Shown one piece after another: positions 12,001-23,405 of a DNA stretch of 64,000 bases; within the stretch, counting starts at the first letter, position 1; the number at the start of each line of letters is the position of its first letter. The translations under genes and the position numbers were made by a program. This DNA is from Pteria penguin (taxonomy: Eukaryota > Mollusca > Bivalvia > Pterioida > Pteriidae): contig CM068585.1 of the NCBI GenBank assembly GCA_035048485.1, positions 50,855,186 through 50,919,185 on the forward strand. The letters run 5' to 3'. The notes under the pieces were generated by a model, which was given only the letters and a program-made list of their open reading frames with translations, made no database searches and was not told the origin of the DNA.

Positions 12001-12301
12001 AATTTGAATTCCTATTTACAAGACGGGAGGTCTCGATGACAGCAAATTGTGTGCAGTAAATAAAATATTTATTGTATCAAATAGAATCATATCGAGAGAA
12101 GAAAGTAATAAGAAAAAAAGTATGCAAAAATGTGTAAACTTTGTAAGTTATAGGATATACTTCTTTCGTTTTTCATTTTTATTAAATCCGTCTATAAAGA
12201 CAATGCAGTAGATCGGTCTTGAACATGGACGTGACGTAATCTTTATTTAACTTTAAATTCATGGGGTTTTTGTTTTTTGCGTGCACAATCTCTTATGATA
12301 C

Positions 12302-12419
<118 letters not shown>

Positions 12420-12482
12420 CGTTCCACTAAATACAATACTACTCTAGATCATTCATATTTACTTTGTAACGAGGCTATGTTA

Positions 12483-12506
12483 TTTAGATACCTGTGCGTT
12501 CGTAAC
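12483..12506 (+). promoter_or_regulatory. Motif copy 10 (GCGTTCGTAAC)
   Basis: TTTAGAT, six bases (ACCTGT), then perfect core at 12496-12506. GATATAAATAG follows about 46 bases downstream. The flanks differ from the other units. Confidence 0.65.
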
Positions 12507-12883
12507 ATTTTTTTAAAAATTCTGAATGAAATTACCAGGTGTTTACGCTTGTGATATAAATAGAACTTAGTGGCATGTTCAAAATACGCCGAAAATGGGT
12601 ATGCATGTATCATTTAGTTGCCGTGTCTGCATTGAATCCGTTTAATCATAAAGTTCATAAACATGCATTTTACTCCGAGGTAATGAGTTTTTCACAGACC
12701 ATTGTAAATGTTTGCGTACATACATATCTGCATAGAATAACTGGGTTACTGCACACAAAATCATGTTCTTTACATTAACTAAAATGTACAAATATTCTTT
12801 TCACAGATATAAACTCCATCCCCCCCTTTTTTTTTTTAAAGTGGGATGATTTGTTTTGGTTGTTTTCTTTGTCTGATTTATTA

Positions 12884-12912
12884 TTGTTTATTATTATTAT
12901 TATTATTATTTA
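12884..12912. repeat. Short (TTA)n microsatellite
   Basis: A run of TTA units with minor interruptions. Confidence 0.85.
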
Positions 12913-13132
12913 TTGGTGTTGAGGGTGTTGTAAATATCACAGCGATCTTCAATATATGAAGGAGTCGTTATTCGGTTTTTGTATTATGGGGATTTCCTAA
13001 TATTTTAAGATTTTAGATTGTTTTCATCTGTCGTGTATAAATATGCCTGTTTGATTTTAAATATCACAAAGACTTTCACAGGTTAATAACAAAGGGACTG
13101 CGGTATATGTCGTTGCACTTTTGCGTTCGTAA

Positions 13133-13143
13133 TATTATCAAAT
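13133..13143 (+). promoter_or_regulatory. Motif copy 11 (GCGTTCGTAAT)
   Basis: The core has a last-base change. A GTTAAATATC box lies about 34 bases downstream. The upstream half is not recognisable. Confidence 0.55.
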
Positions 13144-13480
13144 TATTCTGGATTGCCATGTGTGTAGGCTTCTGATGTTAAATATCAATTACACTTGCGT
13201 GCCATGTTTTTTCGAGTTCAATGTAAGTATATCTATTGTGAATATGTCATAAATTTGAACAAAATGACGCATGTTACATAAGTTTTGAAATTTATAACAT
13301 GATATCTCCTAAACTATTAAAGAAAGAGAATCGAAATTCCTCGTAACGACGATTTAAAGACATTCATGTTTTCGTTAAATGCTAAGATTCCTTTGGACCG
13401 TAACCGCAATGAAAGCAGAAAGACCGACATGTAAAACTCTAAAAATAGACTGGGAAATTACCTTTTCTCATATGAATCCA

Positions 13481-13504
13481 GTTGCGTTCGTAACAAAAAC
13501 AGAT
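13481..13504 (+). promoter_or_regulatory. Motif copy 12 (GCGTTCGTAAC)
   Basis: TATGAAT, six bases (CCAGTT), then perfect core at 13494-13504. No TATA box follows. A small inverted repeat (CAGATAAGA ... TCTTATCTG) lies directly downstream at 13506-13552. Confidence 0.6.
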
Positions 13505-14143
13505 AAGAAATTTGGACGGGTCTTATCGTAAGTCTTATCTGCAATGTAAGTCAGAGAACACTGAGGAAACTGCTGTTTAAAAGTACAGAGATTTAACATG
13601 ATACGGTAGTTTTCAATATTATTCCATAGACATATACAAACTAACCATGTATTATATTCATGATAAACGAAATCAAAGTTCCTCTAAATCGAACTGCATT
13701 ATTTACAGTATTAAGTTAGTTTTTAAACATATATACTGTGGATACAAACTTAAATGTCATCAGTAATAATTGGTATGATGAGGTCGAAAAACGATAATTC
13801 CGAGGATTTACAGTTTAAAATGCCACAAACTCATTTCTAATGATAAATCAACGGATCGAAAATGTTCACTCCATAAGATGTATTAAAAATTGTAGAAATC
13901 TGTTCGTATCACATTGAAAAGTAAAAAAGTATGACTATAGCTGTACAGGTATGCCAAATAGATACCTTCAGTATGTGGCGACATTGTACTCGATAGGGTA
14001 ATCGATATCATTTTAACATTATAAACCTGAGGGATCGTTTCAAAGGCAGTGCCGGTGTACAAATATTTTAAAATAGCATTGCCAGCGAAAAAAAAGACCA
14101 CCTACCCAAGTAATACCACGATAAAAAAGTAATAACAAGCAAA

Positions 14144-14458
14144 TTTAGAGAATTGTGGTCCCCAGCTTCAGGGGTCTTTTAGCAAGGGTGCGGTGATCTG
14201 TGACATATTGTCATGGTTGTGCATGTTTACATGTAACTGCTGCACCATTAGGGACACACAATCTTAATATGAAGGCCCCAAGTCGTACAGTTAACAAGTT
14301 ACATTGAAGCAGGTCAAAGGTTATATGATTTAAAAAAAATGGCACCAACGGAAAGGTATCGAAATTAGGGATACACATGCCAAATGGGAAGGTCCTGGGT
14401 CCTGCGGTTAAAAAGTTATGACCAAGGTTAAAGACGGACAAACAGACGGACAGACGAA
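14144..14458 (-). repeat. Dispersed repeat, copy 1, left of gene A
   Basis: The reverse complement contains TTAACCTTGGTCATAAC, TTTTTAACCGCAGG, GGACCTTC...TTGGCATGTG and CAATATGTCACAGATCACYGCACCCTT (in pieces), ending ACCACAATTCTC. The same blocks occur in the same relative order on the plus strand at 18545-18904. The ACGGACAAACAGACGGACAG stretch at the outer end is typical of a repeat class common in bivalve genomes. Confidence 0.75.
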
Positions 14459-14485
14459 TTATATCTAATGATCAAAAGATCAGAT

Positions 14486-14496
14486 CCGTTCGTAAC
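14486..14496 (+). promoter_or_regulatory. Motif copy 13 (CCGTTCGTAAC)
   Basis: The core has one change and lies just beyond the 14144-14458 dispersed repeat. A GAAATAAAC box lies about 60 bases downstream. Confidence 0.55.
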
Positions 14497-14772
14497 TTTC
14501 TCAAATGTTATTGGTGTGTCGGTGGTCTCTGCGTTTCTCTTAATGTCGACGACTTGAAATAAACAATACACAGTTTGCCCCGTATCATCATAGTGCGAAA
14601 TTTATGTCATATGTATTATTTGTGAATGTACATCTAATTGTATCGATTAAGATCCAACGTTTCTTATATTTATGTTTTGCTTTGCCATGTTACATATTAT
14701 ACAATACGATAATTCTACTGGCTTTTAAATATTGTTGAACATTATCTGCATGAATGACCTTTTCAATTTGGT

Positions 14773-14783
14773 ACGTTCGTAAC
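14773..14783 (+). promoter_or_regulatory. Motif copy 14 (ACGTTCGTAAC), nearest gene A
   Basis: The core has one change and is preceded by TTTCAAT. GGTATATATG lies about 20 bases downstream. It sits about 510 bases upstream of the gene A start codon and is the last copy of the field. Confidence 0.55.
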
Positions 14784-14892
14784 ATAGGTGGTTTATTAAA
14801 AGGTATATATGTTCTATAATTATTCTTAAATTTCAGTTAAACTTTAGTAATTCGTTAACCCATGGTATTTTCTGCGTGTATACTTATTTGAA

Positions 14893-15294
14893 TATATATA
14901 TATATATATAACTTTATGTTGTTTAGAATATGAAATAAAACTTTTCATTTAATCAAATTTATTTATATTTTTGTAGACTGTACTTCATAATGATCACCGA
15001 CAGATTGTTTCATCGACTTAAAGGTCAGAAAATGAGGGAGACTGTGAAAGTAACACGGGTAATTAAATAGTTGTGAACTTCCTAAATGACACATAATATA
15101 TTTTATTAAAACATAAAAGTATCGTCTTTCACATCAAATTTTGTATATTTGCGAAATGTATAACAGTTGGAAACTTATTCAAGAAAATCATTGCTAAATG
15201 CGTTGCCGATATTTATATATGTTCTATATTTATTATTAGAACTTATCATCCTTGTTTTAATATTTTACAGTTCATTTTTATTCCTGCAACCATC
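14893..15294. other. Upstream region of gene A
   Basis: It contains a short (AT)n at 14893-14910 and no convincing TATA box adjacent to the start codon. TATTTTACAG at about 15261-15270 is a possible acceptor, so an upstream non-coding or signal-peptide exon is possible. Confidence 0.35.
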
Positions 15295-17707
15295 ATGGTT
15301 CTCTTGCTGCCTTATTCGTATCAGACGTTCATGCATGTTATTACCTGTCCGAGTAATGAGCAATCATGGGCAAATAGATCCCGTAGTTTCCCATGCAATG
15401 ATTCCCGTGAAGAATATCATTGCTTACAGAACTTTAATCGCACCTTGATAGAAACGTGTTTGGAAGTTCGCAGAGTTTCTTTTTTTAAAGGTGAGATCTT
15501 ACTAAAACAGTCAAAGCATGATAGTAAAACCGCACCAATTTATTATATTTCCTTAAAAACATTTCTTGATATCGACAGAATAACACAAATAGAAAGGTGT
15601 ACCTTATTAATTTCAGTTGGCTGTCCATGGGTGAAAGTCTACAAAGGGAAGCCTATGTTAGGCCATCCTTACAATCCTTGTGATCCGACGCGTACTGGTT
15701 GTCCATCAACATATCACGAAGTATACAAGACAAATGAGCTTTATAGATGTATGTATATTAAGATGTATTGAACGTTTATTATATTATTCTTTAGAAAACT
15801 GCATGGATAGCGAGACCCAAACCGGCACTGTCGCTTCTTTAGACAAAATTGCAGACTTAATCATTCCAACCGTTGATTTTGCAATACCATATCAATTTCA
15901 AAATAATACATACAAGCAACATGTCTGTTTGTGTTCATTTCTTGTTAAAGAGCTTATAATTGTTGTTGATATGAAAAAGACGCAACAACTTGAAAACGGT
16001 ATATGCAATGAGTTGTTTATCGACAGCGCGACGGCAAAGTGCATGTTTAAGTATCCGTAGTAGTTGACTATATACTGCCTTACTAGATTTAAAAAAAGAA
16101 TCACATACACTGGCGATACCGATGTTCAATAGAGTAAGGTTTATATATGTTGTAATATTTTGATAATTTAACATCAATATAGATATATACATGTAAGCAT
16201 AAAAAATAAATCATATTTTCTTTTTGCAAATTGCTGAATTTTACAATATGGTTCCCAACCATTACACTTGCATTTATAAATGAATGCCGTCATGAAATTT
16301 GTGAATTAAGCAGATCCTCATAAAATAATGCCTTATATAATATCCAATTTAAGCCGTAATGGATAATTGATTTCACAATTTAATTTATCAGATCCCGCCT
16401 GCATTCAATCTAGTGATGTCACTACATCGCATAAAACTGAATCAGTCACAGAAATAACTTCAGCTATTAACGGAGACGTAGATAGTGGGTAAGAATGTAA
16501 AGATATGACGGACTATCAGTATCATGTACAATTCACCGTCTCAAAATGAGAAAGTGATTCTAGTTTTATTGAGAAAGGATTTTATTTTTGTTATTTTTAT
16601 ACATTTTTGGAATTATTTCACTTAATTCCTAAGTATTTAAAATAGATTAGTTTTATAAAACTCAGCTGCCGGAACTGTTTTCTGCTATGATTTTCGTGAT
16701 TACATCGTTTGCATTTTTTTGCTGTTAAAACGTTCATGAAAACAAGCTATATTTTGAAATATATCTATGTTTATTTCATTTACTTTTCTTATTGATATTA
16801 ATTCACATACTTTCCACGTGTATGATAATTGTGTGAAAATTAATGTAGTTGTCCTTAATTTTATTCCAGAGCAAGCAGAACTTCTACATTGTTCACCTAC
16901 TTGGGGATAATATTAGGATGTTTATGTTTTATGGCTTTCGTGTTTTCAGTTCCATTTTTTTCATTGAGAAAGAAAGAAGGACAATATTGTAAAGGTAGTA
17001 TATACATTTTATTGATAACATATGCGCATTATGCTTTGATTTGGTAGAATTGTAACACGGAATACATAAATTAAACTGCATTAAAAATACATTGTTAGAG
17101 TCACCAGACAGAAGTAATCATGAACGAAAAATAAATTATAATAAATGAAAAAAAAGACAAATACAAAAGTTGATTAACACACATCGGCATTTACGAGTAT
17201 TTAATTTCTGATCATATACAAGTGAGAGTAATGAATCATATTCATACTATAAGATATTTTACTCACTCATATGCCCCAGTAACCTAACACGTTTTAAAAC
17301 GTTTTCAGCCGGACTGGAAAACCATCAAGAAAACTACAGCCAAGTTTCGACAAATGAGAAGAATCAAGTAATTTCAACATTTAACACTGGAGAGGTGGGA
17401 TTTATTTTCCATTTTCCTTTATCTGGATACGATACTGTAATATGATTCAGTTTTTTATTGTCAACCTAAACTTAGAACAGCTTTTACGTCAATCGCCTTT
17501 TGTTACAACAGATATAAAACTGAAAAATAAATTAGAAATATATTATCGGAGACCGGTACGGTAATATCTATACAAAATCCTTTTAATAATTCAAAGAACA
17601 AAGATTTTTAGGACATTTCCCTTCGGAAGACTATTAAGATTTTTAATAAAAGTTATTTATTTCTGTTCAAATAGGATATAAGGATTCAAGAATTCATAAC
17701 CTTGTGA
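15295..17707 (+). CDS. Gene A: Cys-rich 'YHC' single-pass membrane protein, six exons
   Basis: Exons by splice-site reading: 15295-15490, 15617-15748, 16392-16488, 16870-16994, 17309-17394 and 17675-17707. All have GT...AG borders and compatible phases (1,1,2,1,0), giving about 222 residues. The N-terminus is hydrophobic and leads into TCPSNEQSW and EEYHCLQNF. Exon 2 carries GCPWVKVY and TRTGCPSTY. The exon 2/3 junction yields ELYRYPAC. A Ser/Thr-rich stalk precedes one membrane helix (LFTYLGIILGCLCFMAF, about residues 149-175) stopped by RKK, then a roughly 45-residue cytoplasmic tail. Exon phases and signature match gene B, so this is a paralogue. The ligand and function are unknown; a cell-surface receptor role is inference. 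Two points are uncertain: an upstream start exon is possible, and use of a weaker acceptor at 17682 would extend the frame to 17817, into a minisatellite. Confidence 0.62.
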
Positions 17708-17734
17708 CAGGACAACAGGACGAGTATAAGGATC

Positions 17735-18141
17735 CATTACTTATAATTGGAGTGTTACTCTATACATGTTTTCATCTATGGACAATTTCTTTTAATTTTG
17801 TATCGTATTATGGGTAATGATGTGCTCAATATTTGTACAAGAGGCGTAAAGTTGAATATTTAAGACCGCCTATCCAAGCAGGGCGAGTTCCAGCAATGCA
17901 TAGCATCTTGTTGGATTGTTCTTCTTTGCATGTTTTCCCTGTGGACAATATCTCTTAAAAGTATATTGTATTATGTGTACCATGGGAAATGATGTGCTCA
18001 TTCTATGGACGAGAAGATTGAAATTGAAAATACAAGCAGGACGAGTTGCAATAACCCAACCTCTTGTTGAAATATTACTTGTACATATTTATTTCTCTCA
18101 ATTTTATATTGCATTATGGGTACCTTGGGTAATGATCTGCT

Positions 18142-18210
<69 letters not shown>

Positions 18211-18535
18211 CCAAAAGTAGTAAAAGTGAATATTCCAGACCGCTATGTTTTACCCGTGGGTAATTTCTTTTAATTTCGTATTGTATTATTTATACCGTAT
18301 GAAATGATGCCTTCATTCTTTATTAAAGAGGAGTTAAGTGAATATTTGAGACTGCTGGTACAAACAGGATGAGTTCCGTTAATACATATACTTGTTGCAA
18401 TGTTATTCTTTGCATGAACAAATTCTCTTTATTTTATATGGTATTAAGTGTACCGTGGGTAACGATGTGTTCATTTTTGTACGAGAGGAATAAATGTGAA
18501 TCTTAAAGACCCCTTATACAATCAATATGTAATTC
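17735..18535 (+). repeat. Diverged minisatellite, unit about 160 bp, 4-5 copies
   Basis: Successive copies share TCTTGTTG...ATGTT, a GGACAATWTCTYTT block, TTGTATTATG, GTACCRTGGGTAATGATG and a GTGAATATTTRAGACC block. Copies start near 17735, 17905, 18060, 18240 and 18390. One copy has been expanded internally by the (GT)n run at 18145-18209. The array begins immediately after, and may overlap, the 3' end of gene A. Confidence 0.75.
18145..18209. repeat. (GT)n microsatellite inside the minisatellite
   Basis: About 32 GT units replace the CATTYTTGTAC segment seen after TGCTC in the neighbouring minisatellite copies. Confidence 0.95.
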
Positions 18536-18544
18536 TATAGCCTT

Positions 18545-18904
18545 GTTGTCCCCCGTTTTTCGCGAAGCATGGGGACATTGAATCTCATCCGTCTAGTTAT
18601 TAGTCACAAAAGCTTTAACCTTGATCATAACTTTTTAACTGTCAGACATATGGCCTTCGTATTTCACACGTGTGTCCCTATTTCCAATAACTTTCAGTTG
18701 GTACCAAAATGACCTTGACCGCGACTAACTAATGCAAAATTTTAACCGCAGGATATGGGACCTTCATATGTGGCTTGGGTGTCCTTAATGGTAATACCTT
18801 CATATTTGGCATGTGTCCCTTATTACAGATACATGCAGACATGCACAGCCATACGATATGTCACAAATCACTGCACCCTTATGCGGGAGACCACAATTCT
18901 ATGA
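18545..18904 (+). repeat. Dispersed repeat, copy 2, right of gene A, inverted relative to copy 1
   Basis: It has the same blocks as 14144-14458 but on the plus strand: TTAACCTTGATCATAAC, TTTAACCGCAGGATATGGGA, ACATGCACAGCCATACGATA, TGTCACAAATCACTGCACCC and GAGACCACAATTCT. The pair brackets gene A as inverted repeats about 4.4 kb apart. Confidence 0.75.
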
Positions 18905-21590
18905 ACTTGCTTATGTTATTTGTTATAATAAATGTACATTTGATTATGACACTGATGTCAGGTAGAATAGATGAATAGATGTAACATGAATGAAAACACT
19001 TAATTATCATAATTTTGCTGGTCAAAGCAGTCTTGTGAAAATTTTGTTTTTATATGTATATATGTCAGGGTCGGTTTACTATGCATATGTGATATGTGCT
19101 TGATATTAAATATTTCAAACATTCAATAGTGTTTAAACTTTGTTAAGCATACAGAAATGTTTTAATAGTCCGAGGAACTGCAGGGGTAATTCATTGTACC
19201 GTAAATGACGAATACGATGCATTGATTTATGTATTTTACGTTATATAAGCCGTATTTGCGGCAGTTTGGATACACAGGGTATGCTAAATACAGTTCTCAA
19301 CCCTGTGTCCTTAGGGATAATCAGGATTAAAAACATTGTCTACATGTATGGTAATAATCCCCCTTCATCAATTTAAATGCTTTTTCTCCATCTCTGTTCG
19401 AATTTCCGAATCCCTTTAAAACAGGATGATTCTTTCTGGTTTATTATATACTCATATAAAACGCCCATGAATATCGCAATTACGTCCATAATAAGTAGGG
19501 AAGATGGATTTAATCTGTACACCATGGTCGATCAGGAAAACATTGAAGCCGCATTCCGTCCCAGCCTTCATTGCAACTTGTGAAGTATGATAAATAAAGG
19601 ACAGGTGACTTGGTGAAAGAGGATGATGTATACGACATAAAACTTTACATATTGTTTACGAAAATATTACTGAATACAAGGTAAAAATAGATTTATATAT
19701 ACCATTCTGTTTTCAAGTATATGATAGAAATAGACATTGCCAGAAAAACGTTAGAAAAGGAATCTGTTGTGACACTTACATACACTAATTACATAGACAA
19801 GTGACACAGTGATCACACCTATTAAATACCAGGCTGTCGAGTTGTATCTCAATGAAGTAAAAAGAAAAGTATTGGATGAAGATGGTTAAAAATACTTGAA
19901 CAGATTTTTAAAATTTGCTCGTTTATGTTTTAAAAGTAAATTATTTACAGTTAAAGCACACACATACAAAAACGAAAAAAAAAAAACTAAATTAGAAAAA
20001 AACTAACTAAAAATAGAATTATATATTTTATTGAAATTATTTGAATAAGACATGCGATTGTGGCACAAAAATATAGTTATTGTCAGTCATCAGTTGGAAA
20101 TACAGTTCAAGCACTCTTGGTCTTTGTAAGCTCCTGTTCTGAAAATGAGTTGATAAAAAAGGGGGTGAGAGAGACAGTGAGAAAAAACACACATTCCATC
20201 AAACAAAATGTAATGGACATAGAAAAGACATCAATCACACGTACACACCGTTGAAGTTTATTTACAATCTAACTTGGAGGGCGACAGTGGAACTCAGAAA
20301 AGATATTATTTACTTTGCAATAACCTCATAATTTCCCTTTATTCTCATAATGTATTTACATCATTTACATCACTGTTTATATAAAATGATTAATTGTTGA
20401 TTACAAAAACCCCTTAATAATCAATTTATGGTTTAAAACGTCACAAAATGTTATAGCTATAGTACCTATTTATGTACATTTTATTTTAATCTGGGAAATG
20501 TAGGTGTTAAATAAATATTCAACAATATATTTTAGATAAAAAATATCTCCTAATTTGCTTTACTTTGACAAAATGTATGCGAATGTTACAGCAACATCAT
20601 AAGTACACAAATAAAACGTTATATCATTTCAAGTTTCAATACTTTAAGGTGAGGTTTTTGAAATGGTTTTAAATCATTTTACCATTTTTTTCATTCAATG
20701 AATCAGATATTGCGCACATTATATCGTTATCAAAACATTTTAAAAACATTTCAAACGAGCTTTTATGAACAAAATTGTATTACAACCAAATGAAAATGTA
20801 TTGTGTTACTTCCCGTTTTACTGTCTACTGGGGTGCTTTCCATTTGTAGACACGATCCGGCCCTTACTGCAAATGGAAGGCGGCTTTCCCGAAAAACGGA
20901 CTAGCTCGGCTTTAACGACGATTTCTATTATTCCAAATAATTCCAAGATGGCGGATAATGGGTTGAAATTTAATGTGTAATATTTCTAGTTTGTGAAATT
21001 CAACATATTCCATAAAGGTCTGAAGAATCCGGACCGTTATAGGCATGCTATCTGAGGAGATTCTCGCCAAGACGTTGCACAGAAAAGTAACTGAAAATGT
21101 GGACAACGATGTTATAACCACCCCTTTCTTCATATTTTCTGTATATGATTTACATTTATGACAAAGGTGTGGTATACGGTGAAGTTTCTCGACCATCGAT
21201 TTTAAAAATGTATTTTGCTGTGTGTCACTTCGTGGTAGGTTTGATTCTATGTCAATGGTTACTACACACATTTTTAATTCGCAAACTTTGCAATCTGCAG
21301 AGTTATATGGTTTTTATATAATACGTTATATTGTTGTTTGATGATGTTATAATGTAACATATACGGGATAGAAAAAAAAATGCATCATTGGGATTGGGCA
21401 TACATTAGTAGTTTATTTTTAATATACATTGCATTACATTTAATCTTAAGTCATTAATCAAAATCAAGGTAATAATACAATTTCACATCCTGTTTTCCTA
21501 GCAAATGTAACATCTATCATACTTCAAGAACGTAACCAAACCAGTATGGCAGAACAATCAAAAGGTTATTTATTTTCCACGCAATTAATT
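18905..21590. other. Long intergenic stretch
   Basis: No gene was recognised with confidence. CCAAGATGGCGGA at 20943-20955 combines a YY1-like site with a good start context. A minus-strand open frame at 20912-21271, extended upstream by CKVCEL, carries two CxxC pairs (CKVC and CHKC), but no homologue is recognised. Confidence 0.3.
20912..21300 (-). other. Possible exon with two CxxC pairs, unidentified
   Basis: The minus-strand frame of about 119 codons from its first Met can be extended upstream to CTCTGCAG (a plausible acceptor), which adds C-K-V-C-E-L-K before the Met. A second CHKC lies near residue 39 after the Met. Two CxxC pairs about 35 residues apart would suit a zinc-binding module, but I do not recognise the family. 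The length is only mildly above chance for this AT content. Confidence 0.2.
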
Positions 21591-21909
21591 ATTAAAACCA
21601 TATCCTTATTCCGCTTCTCTATTTGCCCATTGGGTATTAAGATCTAGTGAATCCCCGTAAGGGTTCACGTGCTGGTGACCACTGATGACGTCTCAGTCAC
21701 CGAAACTATTATTTCCCATAGCCAATCAGTGACTCGGCTAGGCACGTGACGCAATATGTAACAAATACTGAACAAAAACTACCTTGTGGACCACAAGCGC
21801 TCTTGATGATTTTGAAGCCGATCCACTAAGGTGACCGCGTATGGGGTTTCACCAGATCTTTATACGTAACAAAACAAATAGAGCAGCGGAGCTAAGATAT
21901 GGTTTTAAT
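21591..21909. mobile_element. MITE with terminal inverted repeats, about 315 bp
   Basis: The left end reads ATTAAAACCATATCCTTATT then CCGCTTCTC. The reverse complement of the right end reads GATTAAAACCATATCTTAG then CTCCGCTGCTC. The ends match over about 25 bp with few mismatches. No ORF lies inside. A GACGTCTCAGTCACC and CCAATCAGTGACTCGG palindromic interior is seen. A second copy of the right end occurs at about 55740-55835. Confidence 0.75.
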
Positions 21910-22389
21910 CAGATTGTTCATTTTTCTTTTTTCTTTTCCTTATTATAAAAACTGTAAATATCATTAAGAGATAATAAGGAGAGCTATTTCAAATTTATTC
22001 GCCACTATTTCTGATACAACGTTAAACAAAACATATTTATCTATCTTATATTGTCCTTATTTATTTCAGTACTCCCTGTGTTGACAAATCATCGGCCAAG
22101 TGTGCATTAGAAAATTATAAGTAACATTCTGTACGTCATTCCAATTGTTGCGTTTCGAGGACTGCAACTTCGTGGATCCTCTTAGTTCCGTTATGTTGAC
22201 AAACTTATCAAAGATTATGAAGTCAGGAAATAAAGTTTACTATTGTTGTTATTACAAACACAAAATTATATTCATATCTTCATGTGTAAATGGCAAAAGG
22301 AATAAATATTTACAACTACAGTTTGCCTATGTATTACGAATAAAACCTACTTAGTTTGCTTGTATTATGGGCAACATTGTTAATATTGA

Positions 22390-23405
22390 TCTCTATGTTC
22401 GAGGCTTCTTACCCTTATGATGTGAAATGGTGGGTTTTGTCGTCTTCCTGACTGCTTCCGTGCGTTTTATGACTGGCCTGTCTGACATTAGTATTTCTCG
22501 CTCTACTATAAATTGCTCTACATTTTTGCCTTTGATCTTACAGTCTTCATGATGTTCTTGTAACTCATCCGTTGTACAGGTCATAGTAGATCTCTTGATA
22601 AGTGTTATCATGGCTTCTGATCCTAGAGTGTAGCCAAACTGCAGTGCCAAGGGTGTAATTATTTAAATGTAATTTTGAACTGTAATCCCTGACCATGTTC
22701 TCTTTGCATTATTTAAATTCAATCTGGCAAAATTGTGAAATTTGTAAAATTTTTGATAGAGTTCATGAACATAATTTAACCTATATCTGTACTCATTTTC
22801 AGGTTTCACCCTCCCACAGCAAAGATCAGTGGGCAGTGTGATATTATGACCAAAGACCATTTTCTAAGAGCTTATACCCATGGATTCTTGTACAGAAGAC
22901 TGATAGGCCATCATGAGTAATGGTATTAACTCGTCCCAATTGCTTTGATTTTTGTTCGTAAATGCAGTAAGCATATCCGATATAGTCTGATTTCCTCTTT
23001 CCATCATGCCGTTACACTGTGGTCTGTATGGAGTTGTGCGTGCTTTCTCAATTCCAAGAAGAATGCACACATCTTGAAAAATGGATGATTTTAACACTTG
23101 ACCTTGATCAGAATGAATCTGCATTGGTGTGCTAAATATGGTAACAATGTGGTCAATAATAATTTTGAGCAATTGAACTCGCATTCTGATTTTGGACAAA
23201 TATGGCGTTAATCCATTTTGTATAATAATCTCCAACGACAAGAAAACAAGTGTTTTTCTTTTTAGTTAATGGGAGGGTACCTAGAATACCCATAGGAACA
23301 CCTACAAAGCTTTTCTGTAGGGTAGAGTTTGGCTGTTTAGTGGACGCTTTTCTAGAATCACATGCATCACAATTTAGACAACAGGGTTTTATATGTTTTG
23401 GCATT
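22390..23405 (-). pseudogene. Dead Ty3/gypsy-type retrotransposon integrase region
   Basis: The minus-strand frames, broken by several frameshifts, read as an integrase. A zinc-binding remnant (CCLNCDACDSRKAS) comes first, then the core with VGDYYTKWINA (first Asp), MQIHSDQGQ (second Asp) and TPYRPQCNGMMERGNQTI (Glu). NWDELIPLLMMAYQSS and the post-integrase MVFGHNITLPTD stretch follow. These motifs are diagnostic of Ty3/gypsy (Metaviridae) integrases. Four overlapping broken frames show it is inactive. No LTRs or reverse transcriptase were recognised next to it. Confidence 0.85.

Larger units (their letters stand above)
11330..12150 (+). repeat. Block duplication, copy 2 (motif copies 8 and 9)
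   Basis: This is the counterpart of 8450-9560. GCGATACTGAAAGGGTATAG near 11545 preserves the empty site for the SINE found in copy 1. Confidence 0.8.

Noticed and set aside
15795..16060. Possible extra exon of gene A (ENCMDSETQTGT... frame) behind an acceptor-like TTCTTTAG
   Set aside because: Joined in phase to exon 2 it gives an immediate TAA. The exon at 16392 instead gives ELYRYP, exactly matching the gene B junction.
17916..18263. 115-codon frame ending in a CVCVCV run
   Set aside because: It translates the minisatellite and its (GT)n insertion.
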